Position numbers and translations under genes: made by a program. From the NCBI GenBank assembly GCA_905331475.1, contig CAJNYU010000039.1, forward strand, positions 48,076 through 112,075: DNA of 64,000 nucleotides. The letters run 5' to 3'. Source of the DNA: Rotaria socialis. Taxonomy: Eukaryota > Rotifera > Eurotatoria > Philodinida > Philodinidae. Positions 23,441 to 36,087 of this stretch are shown one piece after another. Below the pieces are notes generated by a model. The model worked only from the letters and a program-made list of their open reading frames with translations, ran no database searches and was not told where the DNA came from. Each line of letters begins with the position of its first letter. Positions within the stretch are counted from its first letter, which is position 1.

Positions 23441-23967
23441 CTAGTTATTAAACGGATTTGGGACACCTTGAGCATCGAGTTCTTTCTTCATTTGCAATAG
23501 TGAACATGGACCACAGCATGATGCGAGGCAATCACCAATAAGTGTACCCTACACAATAATACAAATGTGATGATTTATTGTAACTAAGAATATGATCAAT
23601 CAATACTGACTTTAATACCATAGGCCATTCGAATCTTGGCTCGAAGTGCTTGTGTAGTACCCGGAACTAAACATCCGAAGTAATTTTCACCTGTACGCTG
23701 ATGTAAACGACCAGCACAACATGGTCCGCATAGACAATATATGACTCCTAAAATGTTGAAAATAACATGTCATAATCGTTGTATGTATGGAAAAATCACC
23801 TTCTTGTATTGGACTACACGATGCAAATAGTTCGTTCTTCCAGTCAGCAGTAAACGGAAGGAGTTTGTGTCCAGGTTGGATTGTAACGGGACCGCTAGTA
23901 AGATACATGAGCCATGAAGTTCATTTATTTATTGCAAAAAAGTAAATGGCGATATAACATACCTCAT
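23441..23967 (-). CDS. PLAC8-family cysteine-rich protein, four exons
   Basis: Four exons on the minus strand: 23963-23967, 23800-23894, 23611-23747 and 23441-23548. The introns are 68, 52 and 62 bp, all GT-AG with consistent phases, giving 114 residues. The first exon holds only ATG plus two bases. The protein has the PLAC8 (cornifelin/placenta-specific 8) plan: an N-terminal WKNELFASCSP, then CLCGPCCAGRL with the family's CxxxxCPC-like cysteine cluster, and a second cluster LASCCGPCSLLQM near the C-terminus. No signal peptide is present; the cysteine-rich hydrophobic stretch is the part thought to associate with membranes in relatives. Relatives include plant fruit-weight and cadmium-resistance proteins and animal PLAC8, so a role in metal handling or size control is only family-level background. 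Confidence 0.85.
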
Positions 23968-25197
23968 TTTTAGTTTGTATTCGGTACCTAGTGATACTTA
24001 TATTATTGATTGACTTGCTCGTTACTTCTGCAGTACGTTACAGTGAAAATCGACCGACTATATACGAAGTAGAAATAGTTTGATCGTAGCTAAGAAACGT
24101 ATAGAGTTATGTTTTTCTCTTTCTGTTCGATCGTCACAGCATTACAAGTGATGCATTTAAGTGCTATATTTTAGATGGAGAAGGAAACGCTCATTATAGA
24201 AAAGAAAATTTTATTCTAAGTTGTGACATAAACACAAATGGACCGATAAAAAAAATGTTTACTTTGAAGGACAAAAAGAGAAAACAGCTTGATGTTAAGA
24301 AAAATTCATGATGTTTGATAATAATATTGGTTACATTGTTTTTGTTGCTATGCCTTCAATCCGAATGCCATTATTTTCTATTCATTAATGGAGTTCGATA
24401 GAATTAATTTAAAGGATAGATTCCTTTTTCTCAGCGAGTTAGTTTGGTTTCGATGTGCTTCTTCAACAAATCGTTCTCCATCAAACAGCCGAAATAATAG
24501 TCTATTTTAGGTAACAGTTCACTTAAAATTCTCTGTATCGTTTATAATTAGTATTTTTTTACACAAGATATGCAAGAGACTAGTCGTTTTAGCGCGTTAT
24601 TTTTATATTGTGTCTCACTGCTACTGTAGTACTCGTTGAAAAAGACCGTAAATTGGTATTGTCATTATGAGCATTGCTTGGTGAAGTACTTATTTGACTT
24701 TATAGATTGTTTTATTTTTAGCTGCAATACGATGTCTTTAGCGTAAGATCGGTATGCATTAAAAATAACGAGAGAGAGAGACAGAGTTTTTAAAGCAATG
24801 ATTGCAATCCTATAAAATGTCGAAAATTTTAAGATATGATGGTTGTGATTTTTCAGTATGAGCAGATTTGCATGAGAGCTGGTATGAGCCTTAATGTATC
24901 AATGTGATTAAAAATCAGAATGTGTAAGTATCACGATATGCACAGCTCGAACTTTCAATCATTTTGTTACTCGAACGGCTTCTATTAAATCTTCTTATAT
25001 TGGAACTAGGATTTGGAGCCGACAAAAAAGAGAATACTCAGATTTTGAACTAAACACGGTAAAACTGAACTTTGATATTCTGAATCAATTGGGTCTGCGA
25101 GTCCTACCCAGTAAGCACCAAGTATGTCAAAGATAAAACTTAACGTTTCCATTTACTTTGATGCTTGAAAATCTAATGAAGTGAACTTTTTCTTTCG
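23968..25197. other. intergenic, no gene recognised
   Basis: AT-rich sequence with a short (GA)n run near 24770-24782. No gene or RNA was recognised. The region just above 23967 should hold the PLAC8 gene promoter. Confidence 0.35.
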
Positions 25198-26134
25198 ACT
25201 TACGAGGGAAGGCCACCAACTGTTCAATCCCTTTTACGTTGGAACTATTTGCATTATGTAGCTCCCAAGGAGTTATGGATACGCTGAAAATATTTTGGGT
25301 GGATAGCTTGTGGTTACGAAAATAGTCCACTTGTAAGCTATGGTTTTTAGTGAGTGCTTGAACTCCCCTCAGGAACCTTGAAAAGAATTGATTTTCGAAT
25401 TTCAGCTTTTAAATTTACATAGAAATATACCTTAACGAGAATAGTATTTCGTGACCGTTTCAGACCATTCTACTATTCCTATCATTACACACAGCTATTA
25501 TGAAATTTTGTGAAACGCGATCTGAAAGGTGTGTTGAAGTATATAGGGTAGAAATTTGGACCCATCCTCGCCTCCCCCCCCCTACAGACCGTTACAGAGA
25601 AATTAATTAATCAGTTAATTGATTAATTAATTAATTATTAAATTTCTCTGTAACTGTCTGTGATGATTTCTAGAGACTTCATACATCATAATACAGGCTG
25701 TAACAGAGAAGCTCCACAGGCCATCAGTGACCGTGATAGTCGAATTCCAGAAAAGAAGTTTCATCGTGTTTCACATTTTAATCTCACACGGATTGCGATA
25801 ACAGCTTTTTATTTTACATCTTTGAAATAAGGTAGCAGATTTGATGAAACAAGCAAATTAAATGACCAAAAACATTCACAAAACACTATTTTTGTTGAGG
25901 TGTATTTCAATGTAAAGCTTCAAGTTGAAATTCGAAAATCAATTTTTTCAAGGTTCCTGAGGGGTAGTGCAGGTACTCACTAAAAACCATACCTTTAAGA
26001 TGGACTATTGTCGTAACAATAAGCTATCCGCCAAAAATATTTTCAGCGTATCCATAACTCCTTGGGAGCTACATAATGTAAATAATTTCAACGCAAAATG
26101 GATTGAACAGTTGGTGACCCTCCCTCGTTAGTTA
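25198..26134. mobile_element. foldback element, about 0.94 kb
   Basis: Two long arms, about 25198-25413 and 25922-26134, are diverged reverse complements. Shared landmarks include GGAGTTATGGATACGCTGAA on the left and its complement on the right, and AGGTTCCTGAGGGG on the right with its complement on the left. The spacer holds a palindromic ATTAATTAATTA tract and a GTTACAGAGAA motif that recurs inverted. No clean target duplication and no ORF were found, so the true ends may be further out. The family is unknown. Confidence 0.6.
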
Positions 26135-27366
26135 CCTTCGATAATGTTTTTGTGTACTCAAAAAGTGAGTACACTAGATTCATTCAGTGTGTCGGGCCGT
26201 GAACACAATAACTCTTGAAAGCCTCATCCAATTGTCTTGAAATTTTGTACACAGAATGATTTCATCAATATCTCAGTCGAGTTCGAAGATGAGAAGGATC
26301 CGTCAAGAAATGGCTGAGTTATCGAAAAAATTGTCATTATTGATCAGACCATCCCTGAGGGGGGAGGGGTACAGGGATTTTTTCATAAAAAAAAATTTCC
26401 TAAGAATTATTCAAAACATATATAAATCGACTCAGTTTTTGTAGCACACGTAACAATCAGATGTGAATCCGATGTTTCTTCGTTTATTTCAATTTTCTTT
26501 TGCATCTGCACTTTTTCTATTGGTATTCTTTCATCCAAACGTAAAAATAAAATAGCCACTTCTCTCAATTTTTAGAGTGCTCGATCGTTTTTTAATCATC
26601 GCATCGTGGCCATATATGCTTTTGCGAAGAGGGCGTGGTTTAAGTGCGACATTTTCAAAACGAAGAGAAACAGCATGTGAAATGCGCAAAAAACACTCAT
26701 TTCTAGAAGTTCTCAATTACAACTTGACACATGAATCATTGCGTTGTTATATCTACTGTTAACGATGATTTCGATTATGGTTTGCTCATAATTAGTTGTG
26801 TCAACAGATACAATCAACAGTTCTGTTTGAATTCAGTGTAATTTTCTATATACTTCGAATATCTGCTCTGTCAATTTTCAGGTCTTCTCTTTTTCGATAG
26901 CAACCGTCTCAGTTATTTCGCAGCTATATGAGAAAGTCATATTTAATAAATGGAGCGAAAATTTGGATAACATTCTGCAAGAAAGTGATTGTACGGATTC
27001 ATCGTGTCGGAAATCTAGTATCATACAAACCATTATAACGATTCATGATCATAGAATCACTGGTATAACTTGATCTTCATTAGCGGAGTTGGCATCACGG
27101 TGTGAAAGCTTGCTTCAATACCACGCATGACTTTTCTTAGAGAAATTAATGAGACAGTTTCTGAAATATCATAAATAGAGTCAGAATCCATGGTTACTTC
27201 AATCTTAAGGAAGCTTGCATCTCAACTCGAAGAATACGCACTCTAAATGGTCGTTTACGGTTAAGGTAGGATTCGTTCTGGACATATTGTATTGCCCTGT
27301 AATAACATGAATAGTAATACGATTGATTCTATGGTAGAATATGGTAACATTACGAAATATTCATGG
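26135..27366. other. intergenic, with two exon-like fragments
   Basis: AT-rich. Position 26472 opens a short signal-peptide-like frame (MFLRLFQFSFASALFLLVFF). From 26882, after a TTTTCAG acceptor-like site, an open stretch of about 64 codons runs to about 27074 without a recognised domain. Both are weak; they may be relics or single exons of unknown genes. Confidence 0.25.
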
Positions 27367-27650
27367 CCTAGGTCGAGCAATCATATTGTAAGATCTGATC
27401 TTATATGATCTTGCACGATCATACGAAAATCATACAAAAAATCATAGTTCCTGAGATCTTTGATCTGGTCGAACAATCAGATTCTTCAAAGATCGTATTA
27501 ACGTGTAAGATCATTTAAGAATCTGACTGTGAGAATTGATCTAAGATCTCAGGAACTACGATTTTTTGTCAGATTCTTGTAAGATTTCGTCCGTATTTCA
27601 AGATCCTGTATGTGTTTCATAAGATCTTGTGTCAGATTTTTCGACCTGGG
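27367..27650. mobile_element. CCCAGGTCGA element, AGATC-rich 284-bp copy
   Basis: Ends CCTAGGTCGA (left, one mismatch) and TCGACCTGGG (right), flanked by GG on both sides (27365-27366, 27651-27652). The interior is packed with GATC, AAGATC and AGATCTT words in both orientations. It contains the inverted pair GTTCCTGAGATC and GATCTCAGGAAC, and an internal GGTCGAACAATCAGATTCT that repeats the subterminal sequence. There is no coding potential. Confidence 0.75.
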
Positions 27651-28550
27651 GGCGCTTTACAATGTGAATGCAATGCCACATACAGTCCGTAACATTAGCT
27701 GTGTTACAAAAAACACAATACGAAACACACACCATAATTTACAGTAACCATAAGACTGCTTACAATGATCCAATTTGAGCGACGTGACATATTCGTTGAT
27801 TATCAATTCTCAAAAACTCGCGAGATCTTCCACTGGAAATTTATTTAATTACAACCAGCATATGCCTAATCTATCTGATCTGTCTGATGAATAATCGAGC
27901 CTTCTCCAGTAAGAGATAACCTGAGACAAAAACAAAATCTGCTATTCTGATTCCAAAATATTTCTGTTATCTGCGAAATTGATTAGTATTCATTTTCATT
28001 TCTTTAAAGGAACAATTAGCAACATTTGTATTATCCATTTCAGTATTCACTCTCGGCATTTTTTTTTATATTAATTGATATCATCCAAGATGTGAATCAA
28101 ATAATTTGATATATTAACCTGTTTTCATTGATGAATAAGTCTTGATAGAGACCTTTAAAAAAATAAATAGTTCATCCTTTATATCTGATCAAGCTTCTTT
28201 AAGACATCAAATAAATGAAAGTGGCAAATGATCAAATGTGTATAAAATATCAATTGCAATCAAGTGCAAAAGTATCCTTAAAATATCGAAATTGAAATCA
28301 TAATTGATAAATATTTGTTAATACTTCTCAGCAATCATAAAAATAAAACACTTACTTTTTTTATCATAAAATAGGGAAAATACAGACGACAAATGGTACA
28401 AACCTATACATAGTATGCTAACAAAATGGTCTATTTAATGTCATTCTCGTTTTATGTTTAATAATAATTCTTTGCAACAGAAAAAATATGTTAAATTGAG
28501 TCAACGAATATTCTTATTCAGAAGTCAATTATTGACAAGTCCTAATTAAA
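27651..28550. other. intergenic downstream of F-box gene
   Basis: AT-rich sequence containing the 3' end of the F-box gene transcript. No repeat or gene was recognised. Confidence 0.4.
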
Positions 28551-30337
28551 TTAACATGAATTTAAAAATTCCTCCTTATTCATACCAAGCCATAAATGGA
28601 GTGAAAATTGAGTTAAGTGATATGTAAAATCTCTACCTTTTGTGACAAGCAATTCAGTAATCTCTTTAATGGAAACTATTGATTTATAGCGAAATGTAAA
28701 GCTCACACTGAATAGATGATCGAATTGTTTGAGAATCAACGTCACATCTTTGATGCTAGTTACAGGAATTTGTAAATGCTTTATATGATGAGATATAATT
28801 GAACAGATAGTGTGTAAAGATAAAGTATGCGAAATAATGACGAGAGATTTAATATGCGAAGCTTGTTGGAGTAGCGCAGTAATGCCTGCAGCTATATTAG
28901 AACTATCATTCTCCATAATGTTGACGTCTAGTGTAAGGCCAGTGATTGTTGAAAGGTCGATGAACGATGAAAGAAGATCAAGTGAACCATCTGGCCAGTT
29001 TTCATGGATTTGAAGTCTCAGTTTCGTAAGTCTGTTGTAGAAACAGTATGCTGATTTTTCTGTCTATTAATTAAAAAACAAAGATCTAATCATTTAAATA
29101 TGTACTCAAATGTTTTATCTAACAGTTTAATCAATTTTATATCTACCTTTTCTGTTAAATCAACTTGCATTTCATTTATATCTAAACTCATTTCACGTAC
29201 AGTTTGCATTATTTCTTGTTCAATTTTTGTACTACCGGTAGATCGCGTGATTTTGTTCGCATTCGGACGAAAATTAATCTTTGATGCGCAATCGTTGATT
29301 GTATAGAGATTGATAACATTCAAATGTTGAACAGATAAAGCAGTAACAAACCATTGTTTAGTTTCAATCCAAAATGGTGTTCGAAATGATTGAATGACGG
29401 ACTCTAATCCAGCAAGATCATGATTAACATTAATATTGCTTTGAAAAGTAAATTGAAATTTATTCAAATGTAATAGTTTTGTTTGGATGAATTTTTCCCA
29501 CCGATCGCCATCAAACAAATCATTGCTATTACCTAGTATAGTTAAATGTATCAATGAAGGTGTAAGTGATAAAAGTGACTCGACCATCGCCATTTTTAGA
29601 TCACAATCGTCCAATGACAATGAGGTTACTTGGTGATACATAGTATTGGCGGAAATCAAACAATTAATCTCCTCAATATCATATATAATGCAATCTCTTA
29701 ATATCAGGCTTTCAATGTACGGTGAACAACTTAAAATTCTACAAAACTTTTTAAATCTGATACAGCTAGACAGCCGAAGATATATAACCGAACAATTTAA
29801 AGGCCACTCTAATTCATGTATAGCTGTATATCCTAGATTCAAATCTAGTTTACGAATAGTATTCTTCCCAATGGTTAATGAAAGAAATAGGAGTGTTTCA
29901 TCGCTAACAACAGAATGCAACTCGCAATCAATTACCAGATGTGTCAAGGAACAAGCAGCAGTCGATATATGCTTTAAAATTGTATTCAAGTGCAGTTCTT
30001 TGATTGCCATAAGAGTGACCGATTGAAGTCGAGTATACTGTTCTATACAATAGAGAGAAAGAAATAGTTCAATTTGTCCCGGTGTTTGATTTTCATCTGA
30101 TAAAGTTAACGATATGATATTTTCCGGATCAGTCACAGAGCAAAGTTGATGAAAAGTCTTCTTGCATATTGCATTGAAATTTAATTCATATCGATTGTAA
30201 TTGGTAGTAGCTGAATAGAGCCGTTTGCATACGCACTTGACATAAAAAAGGATAGTTCCTGCATCAAGACTATCGAAAATACGATGCAAAATTTCAACTG
30301 GTAGATTATTAAGTGGCAACACTATGCTAGTAGCCAT
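28551..30337 (-). CDS. F-box protein with leucine-rich region, two exons
   Basis: Exons 29147-30337 and 28551-29063, with an 84-bp GT-AG intron in phase 0, give 567 residues. The N-terminal F-box lies at about 8-55 (LNNLPVEILHRIFDSLDAG, then VCKRLYSATTNYNRYELNF). The rest is a leucine-rich, LRR-like array with repeated SLTL, LTHLVI and IYLRLSSC segments. From the family, it would bind SKP1 through the F-box and hold a substrate through the leucine-rich part in an SCF ubiquitin ligase; the substrate is unknown. F-box proteins of this type are numerous in bdelloids. Without the intron, exon 1 would end 19 codons later at a stop, so splicing is supported by the matching frame and continued LRR character of exon 2. 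Confidence 0.8.
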
Positions 30338-31929
30338 GTCTACTACGTCATTAATTGTATGAGAATGTGACTGTTATGATTTTATGTAGCCGCTTTGTTG
30401 AAGCATGTTGCTTGACGTTCTGCTTGCAGGTAGGAAGAAAAAAAAACAATGCTACTACGCTTTGCTTTTCTTCAAACCAAGGAAATGTCGAAAGAGGAAA
30501 GTCAACAGTTCTACATTGACTTATTGAGGCTATTGGCGGATGAAATATCAATGATTCGATGTTTTTATTGTCCAGACATATTCTATTACAGTTGGAATGT
30601 AATTCTGTATATTTGTCTGAGTAATAATAAATAGATGAATATGATCTGTATCAAAATGAATTAACATCGAAAAAAAGAATCGCTATATTAGCACAATCAA
30701 ATTAGTGTCCATTTCGAATAAAAAGAAGGGTGAGCATTTTTAGAATCATTTTTTCTAGAAATTAGATAGATACTTGCGGTTTTCACCGTTTAAAAATGGG
30801 AATAAATTTGCATGGGATTATTATCGCTGGATTTTTTCTAAGAGGCTTCTACGAAGTTTCTAAAAGCGAAAATTTAGTGTAATGTAAGACTGTTAGAGTT
30901 CTGAATTTTAGTAGTCCACTAGAATCTTTGATCAAAGTCAAATAATGTATACAAATTCAGTGTTAACCTTTTATTATGTATTTTCAGCAGATTTTTGAAG
31001 AAAACTTGGCTGGTGGTTCTGAGAAAACCTATGAGAAAATTTGGTATTGTTACTTCAACGCCGATTCATGTCCGCGTTTGAACACTGAAAACCGTAACTC
31101 TCTATCTAGTTCCTAGGAAAAATGATTCCACAAATACCCTCCCTTCTTTAAATTTGAAATAGATATTAGTAGGTTATCGATCGGTTGCTTCTAGAAATGA
31201 TAAGAATGCATTCCTTCATTTGAAAATATATAATTACATCATAATCATTTTAAAACCAATGATTTCTGCAGTATATTGTTTTTAAATCTAGTATGTATTG
31301 ATGGTTCTATATGCGCAACCTATGCCATAATTTCTTGCTAGAATTTCCTAATCTCTATGGCAACAGGCACAATGTTCAAGTTATCCATGCACTTACACAT
31401 CTTTCAGATAGCATTCGTGATTTTAGAACACTTACAAGCTACACAACCTTCAACTTTGAATCACTTCTGGGTGGGTCTCACTATTGATTGAATAAATAAT
31501 GAAAATTTCTTTAGGGTATTGATTGTGGATGAGATGTGTTTATAAACGTATTAGTTACCTAATTTTGAATTGTCTGAATCAAATGAGATTTAATTGATAG
31601 AATATTTTTAGCTTTTAAGTGCATGTGTATGATTAAAAATGCATCTGGTGAAGAATGATGCATTGTATGATGTTCTTATTCACTAGAGAAATAATAAATC
31701 TCCATTAAGATGCTGCCATTTCAGACATATTGAATGTTTAGTTCACCACATTAACTTTCATATAATGATTATGAAATTTATTTACTGTCGGAATATTATG
31801 AAAGATCATGGGTATGCATTTGAATAATCAGTAAAATTTGAGAAGAGATAAATAGAACCTGAAGACTAAGCATTTTTTGCGAATACTATGAACTTCCAAG
31901 CACTTTTTTTTATATATTATAGGTGTTCT
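30338..31929. other. intergenic, no gene recognised
   Basis: AT-rich sequence above the F-box gene start. Its low end should hold that gene's promoter. No repeat boundary or exon was recognised. Confidence 0.35.
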
Positions 31930-32546
31930 CACTCGCTCAACAAAAAGTACACGCCGACATGTTCTTGGGATGATGAACAACCTTATCTATTCAAGAGAGG
32001 CTTGTTTTCATCTTAACAATTTCCAAATGTCTTCTTCTCTTCAAAAACTTTCTCTCAAGTTTAATTAATAATTACAATACTTCTGATCAATCGTCATATA
32101 TTGCCCAGGCAAATCATTCATGGAATATTACTGATCCAAGAATTTCTCAATTATTTTCTGGTACAATCAACTATTACTGGACAGTGTTCAAAGGTCGAGT
32201 TAGATTAACCACCAGTAACTATTGTCGTAATAAACAAGCTGACGATTCCTCTATAGTGTATCGAACTGGGAATGACATTCATTTTAGTCGTATTCACCGA
32301 ATGTTTACTATTAATGATGGAGATTCACTCTTCCAAGTCTTTACACTTGCATCTTCTACTCATTTTATATATGAAACTGCGAATGAGCAATATGATTACA
32401 ATGAAATTGAAATGGGTATGATCTCTGGCGGCACAACTACATGTATTTTCAACGTAAAACAAATAATCGAGAAATGTGTCTTTTATTTACAACCCAATGC
32501 CTATGCAACTTTTGTTCGATTGCCAAATTTAGTGAAATCGTCATAG
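31930..32546 (+). pseudogene. fragment resembling the C-terminus of an animal EnSpm/CACTA-like transposon protein
   Basis: A plus-strand stretch of about 200 codons in two frames. The first part, LTRSTKSTRRHVLGMMNNL, meets a stop near 32070. The second runs from about 32067 to 32546 with YWTVFKGRVRLTTSNYCRN, SSIVYR and IIEKCVFYLQ, then RLPNLVKSS. This motif order resembles the C-terminal region of large transposon-encoded proteins in invertebrates and fish that I associate, from memory only, with CACTA-type elements. The upstream catalytic part is absent. A diverged host gene cannot be excluded. Confidence 0.35.
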
Positions 32547-32736
32547 TCGTACTATATAATTAAATTCACTTAAAATCATATATTAATAAAAAACTTTAAC
32601 AGGAAAAACTTATTATTACTATACGCCAACTGCTTGAGCAATACTGAATGTTATTAGAACTCACATTTCGTTCCTCAAATATATTTATCCAAAAAATTGT
32701 TCTAAATTTTCTGAAGTTCTATTTTGATTCCAAAAT
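32547..32736. other. short spacer
   Basis: AT-rich spacer between the transposon-like fragment and the AAGC-rich element. Nothing was recognised. Confidence 0.3.
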
Positions 32737-32970
32737 GGCTAAGAGAATAAGCACTTCACAGCGCTTGCATTTAAGACAGTCAGTGCTTTACAGTGCTTAA
32801 ATATACGAAATTTTTCAGCAGTTTAAAGTAATTTTTGAAAAAAGCACTGAAAACCGCTTTGAAATATTTCCCTAAGCTGAATTAAGTACTTAGCTGAAGA
32901 AAAAGGACTTTAAAGCGCTTATAAGCAGCTTATATCATATTAAGCTATTTTAAGTCGCTTAAAATTAGCC
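32737..32970. mobile_element. 234-bp element with AAGCACTT/AAGCGCTT-rich interior
   Basis: The ends are GGCTAA with AAGC close behind, and the reverse complement on the right (GCTTAAAATTAGCC). The interior repeats AAGCACTT, AAGCGCTT and TTAAGC words in both orientations. No target duplication is certain and there is no coding capacity. It matches the pattern of the other motif-dense short elements here but has different termini. Confidence 0.5.
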
Positions 32971-33459
32971 TACAATGGAAAAAATGTTTACATGGGCTAT
33001 GCAGCAATAATTTATGGAGTATACATTCTTAGGGCATCTACAATTTGATGTAACCACATTAAACGTATCCACTTTTGGGTATCCATATATATAAATGTTG
33101 ATTCACTAAATGTGGTTACCCAAAAGTGGATACACCTAACGTGGATACTCTAACGTGTTTGTGCTAAAAAGTCGTTACCGGGTGTAAGGATATTATGACA
33201 TCACTCTTTCGAACTTATTTAAACTAAGAAATTCATGTAAAATACGATAGTAAAAAGCAGACATCTTACATACAAATGATCTGGTGATATTCTAAGTCAT
33301 TTATAAAACTCTATCTTTCTCGTTTTATTCTTATTGTACATTACCCATTTACATATGTCCATATACATATTGCACAAAAAGCACAATTTCTTCATGATTT
33401 TTATCTAAGAATACGCTCATGTAATCATATTTCAACAGTGTTTAGTAAAACAACTTTAT
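32971..33459. other. intergenic with small hairpin
   Basis: AT-rich sequence downstream of the glycosyltransferase-like gene. It holds the hairpin listed at 33065-33133 and little else. Confidence 0.4.
33065..33133. repeat. hairpin with 17-bp perfect arms
   Basis: GTATCCACTTTTGGGTA at 33065-33081 is exactly reverse-complemented at 33117-33133. Partial further pairing (AACCACATT with AATGTGGTT) lies around it, and GGATAC/GTATCC words recur nearby. It is probably a remnant of an inverted-repeat element. Confidence 0.55.
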
Positions 33460-34504
33460 TCATAGTTTCTTGCGGTGATGTTTAAGAATAGTTGGATATG
33501 GTCGTGCGACACTTTCTCCATGCTGGCTAGGATCGGGATAGGTGGTCAAATTCCATTTTTTTACGAGCAATCCAAGAATTGATTGATCATGTCGATGGCC
33601 GACGAAGTTAGGATAGTTGGGTTTGCCCAGCACGTTTCTATCGTCGCTTACTGCTCGACCATCTTGAACATAAGTAAGCCACTCGGAAACAAAAGCTAAA
33701 CTTTGGACACTTTTGCGAACAAGAACATATGAAGCAACTGCCGCTGTTGATTCAACGAATCTTTTTGAATCAGCGTGCATCAGAATAAAAGTGTCTCGTT
33801 TTGTATATGCTGACTCCTACGATTATAAAAAATAGAGTTATGAATTATTCTGTTCATATTAGTTTAAACTAGAATATTTTAAGCATGAGTATGGTTGCAC
33901 AATTTATGATTCTCAGTTAGACTTGTAAAAACTACTCTAGAATAGCTTTCACAATACGTTAGATCATACTTACACTATGATTTATCTGCCTGAACGTCAT
34001 TATGTCTTGCTGTCCCATTAACCTTATTAAAATATTTATGTCGGAGACAAAATTCACAGCCGCATCTGAATAAACTATAACATCACCTTCTCGTGCTGCA
34101 TATAATTCATGCCAGAGAATATACGGCTTCCAGAGCCAATATCCACCACCCCGATAATAGTTCAATAAATCACTATTTCGTTGACGAAATCCATCATCTG
34201 ACTTGAATATATTCATATTTAATTTTAGACATTGAGCCATACCAAATGTAAGGCCAGTATCACAATTATTTTTCTGAGACATTCCGCAACATTGATGAGC
34301 AAAATTGACTAACAATGGATAACATCGCATTTGATTCGAATGTCCATAAATGTTGACATGATGACAATTTGTTTTGTTGGATGGACATAATTCAGATGTA
34401 TTCGAACGATCAGACCACATCATGGTATGAATAAAAATACTTATAAATAAAGCAAACATGACACATAATTGAGCTGATCGAAAATACATTTTCATTGCGC
34501 CCAT
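33460..34504 (-). CDS. type II membrane glycosyltransferase-like protein, two exons
   Basis: Exons 33974-34504 and 33460-33816, with a phase-0 GT-AG intron of 157 bp, give 295 residues. Residues about 5-30 are a hydrophobic signal anchor behind a short N-terminus (MGAMKMYFRSAQLC). The luminal part has GGGYWLWKPYILWHEL, then GDVIVYSDAAVNF, a DxD-like acidic motif position in nucleotide-sugar transferase relatives. In exon 2 it has YTKRDTFILMHAD, then NFVGHRHDQSILGLLVKKW. This set of motifs is shared by a family of putative glycosyltransferases in invertebrates and bacteria. I infer transfer of a sugar in the Golgi; donor and acceptor are unknown. Several cysteines at 40-85 suggest disulfides. 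The exon junction reads HS-ESAYTKRD without any break in the conserved pattern. Confidence 0.7.
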
Positions 34505-36087
34505 TCAGTTCGATCAGATCAAACGAAGTAAAATATCTAGATTGATGACAGATGAAGAAAGTGACTGTGATTATTTTTTCAATAATAGTACATTTCTACT
34601 TGAGATATCCATGTTTTATTTCAGCTTTAACGATGGACACTGCAGGAAGTATCCATTTATTTTGGAGTATATGTGGGCAGGTTTATTTACACTTAAATTA
34701 TATATGTTAGTAGGATAGTGAGAATACAAAAGACAAAAAAAGGAAAACAAATGACTTTAATTCGTGATAGAGCGACAGGACAAGAAAATATGATCTGATT
34801 GTAGGAAAGGGAAATACCTTCTTTTTATGTGTTATTATCTGTAAAAATCAAACGATACGTTTACTTGTGCTCTGCATTTATTCAATCTTACCGATGTATT
34901 AAATTAAGATTCATTGGAGTATATATAGGTGCACGCATATGTCGAGATATGAAAAACGTTTCTAGAAAGGTTATCACTGATATCGAAACGTAAAAAAAAC
35001 AGTAAATTTCTCAAATAAGATTGAAGCAATCTAAAACTAAATGAAGAAAAAAAAGAATATTGAAATTCTAGTGTCATGATATTTCTCATGAAATAGCTAG
35101 ACTACCCGAGAAATGGTTAGAGTAAATATACACTTGATCAGTTCATGCGATTAGCTTCATAAAATGCGTAATAACTATCCGAATAAGTAACTTGTACAAA
35201 AAGAACAGTGAATAAAACGTAATTTCCAGTGTAATTTTCTAATAAAATGTACGTCAATACACGACATATTCTAATAAAAGGACAAAAAAGAATTCTCTGA
35301 GAGTGTTTTTCTCAAGGAATTTGAGATAGCAAAAGAGATGAACTAGTGCATCAATGTTTTTCTTAGTCTGGCATAAGTTTTATACGGTTTAATGACTTAT
35401 TTTCTGGAATAATAGAGTAAGACTCTGCTTTTTTTCTCATTTCATATTTTTTTAACACTTTTTACGGCCGTGCATAGTACTTTGCTTTGATTTTATCAAT
35501 TGGTGACTACACTTAATACTTGATACCAATTTTTTAAATAATTCTGTTTAATAAATCATTTGAAAGTCGGGAAGGAGTATGAAGTAAGTGTCATTTAATT
35601 TTTGAGGTTTTTTCCATAGAAACAGATATTTTTCTTATCTGGAGAAATGCGTTCTAACCATATTTCTTCAGCAAATGAGATTTCAATAATTATCTTCTCT
35701 TAACTAATTAATAACATTAAACATACTTCTCAATTAGTCGACTAATAGAAAACCATGCTAGCGATAGAACTATTGAGAGAAAACACTGAGTCAGCTTCGA
35801 TTAGGTATGATCAAGTTTTACAGGGAATTCCATTCTCGAGAATGGAGTCCGAGACTAAATAATGCTTGTCTAACTTTAATCGTTTAACTATTGAATAAGA
35901 GATGATCTTGAAATGGTCAGCAAAAATTAGAAAGCCGCCAACAAATATTTTTTTATCTGAAAAGAAGTGTTCAGTCGGTGGCGTTGCATATTTTACACCT
36001 TGAGAAAATTTGAGTAAAATATCTAGACCCACATATATTAATTAAAAGTCGCTTCACTTCTCTTGCTATCTATGCAAATTTACCCAT
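34505..36087. other. intergenic, no gene recognised
   Basis: AT-rich sequence above the glycosyltransferase-like gene. Open frames at 34904-35089 and 35811-36032 lack any motif. Nothing else was seen. Confidence 0.35.
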
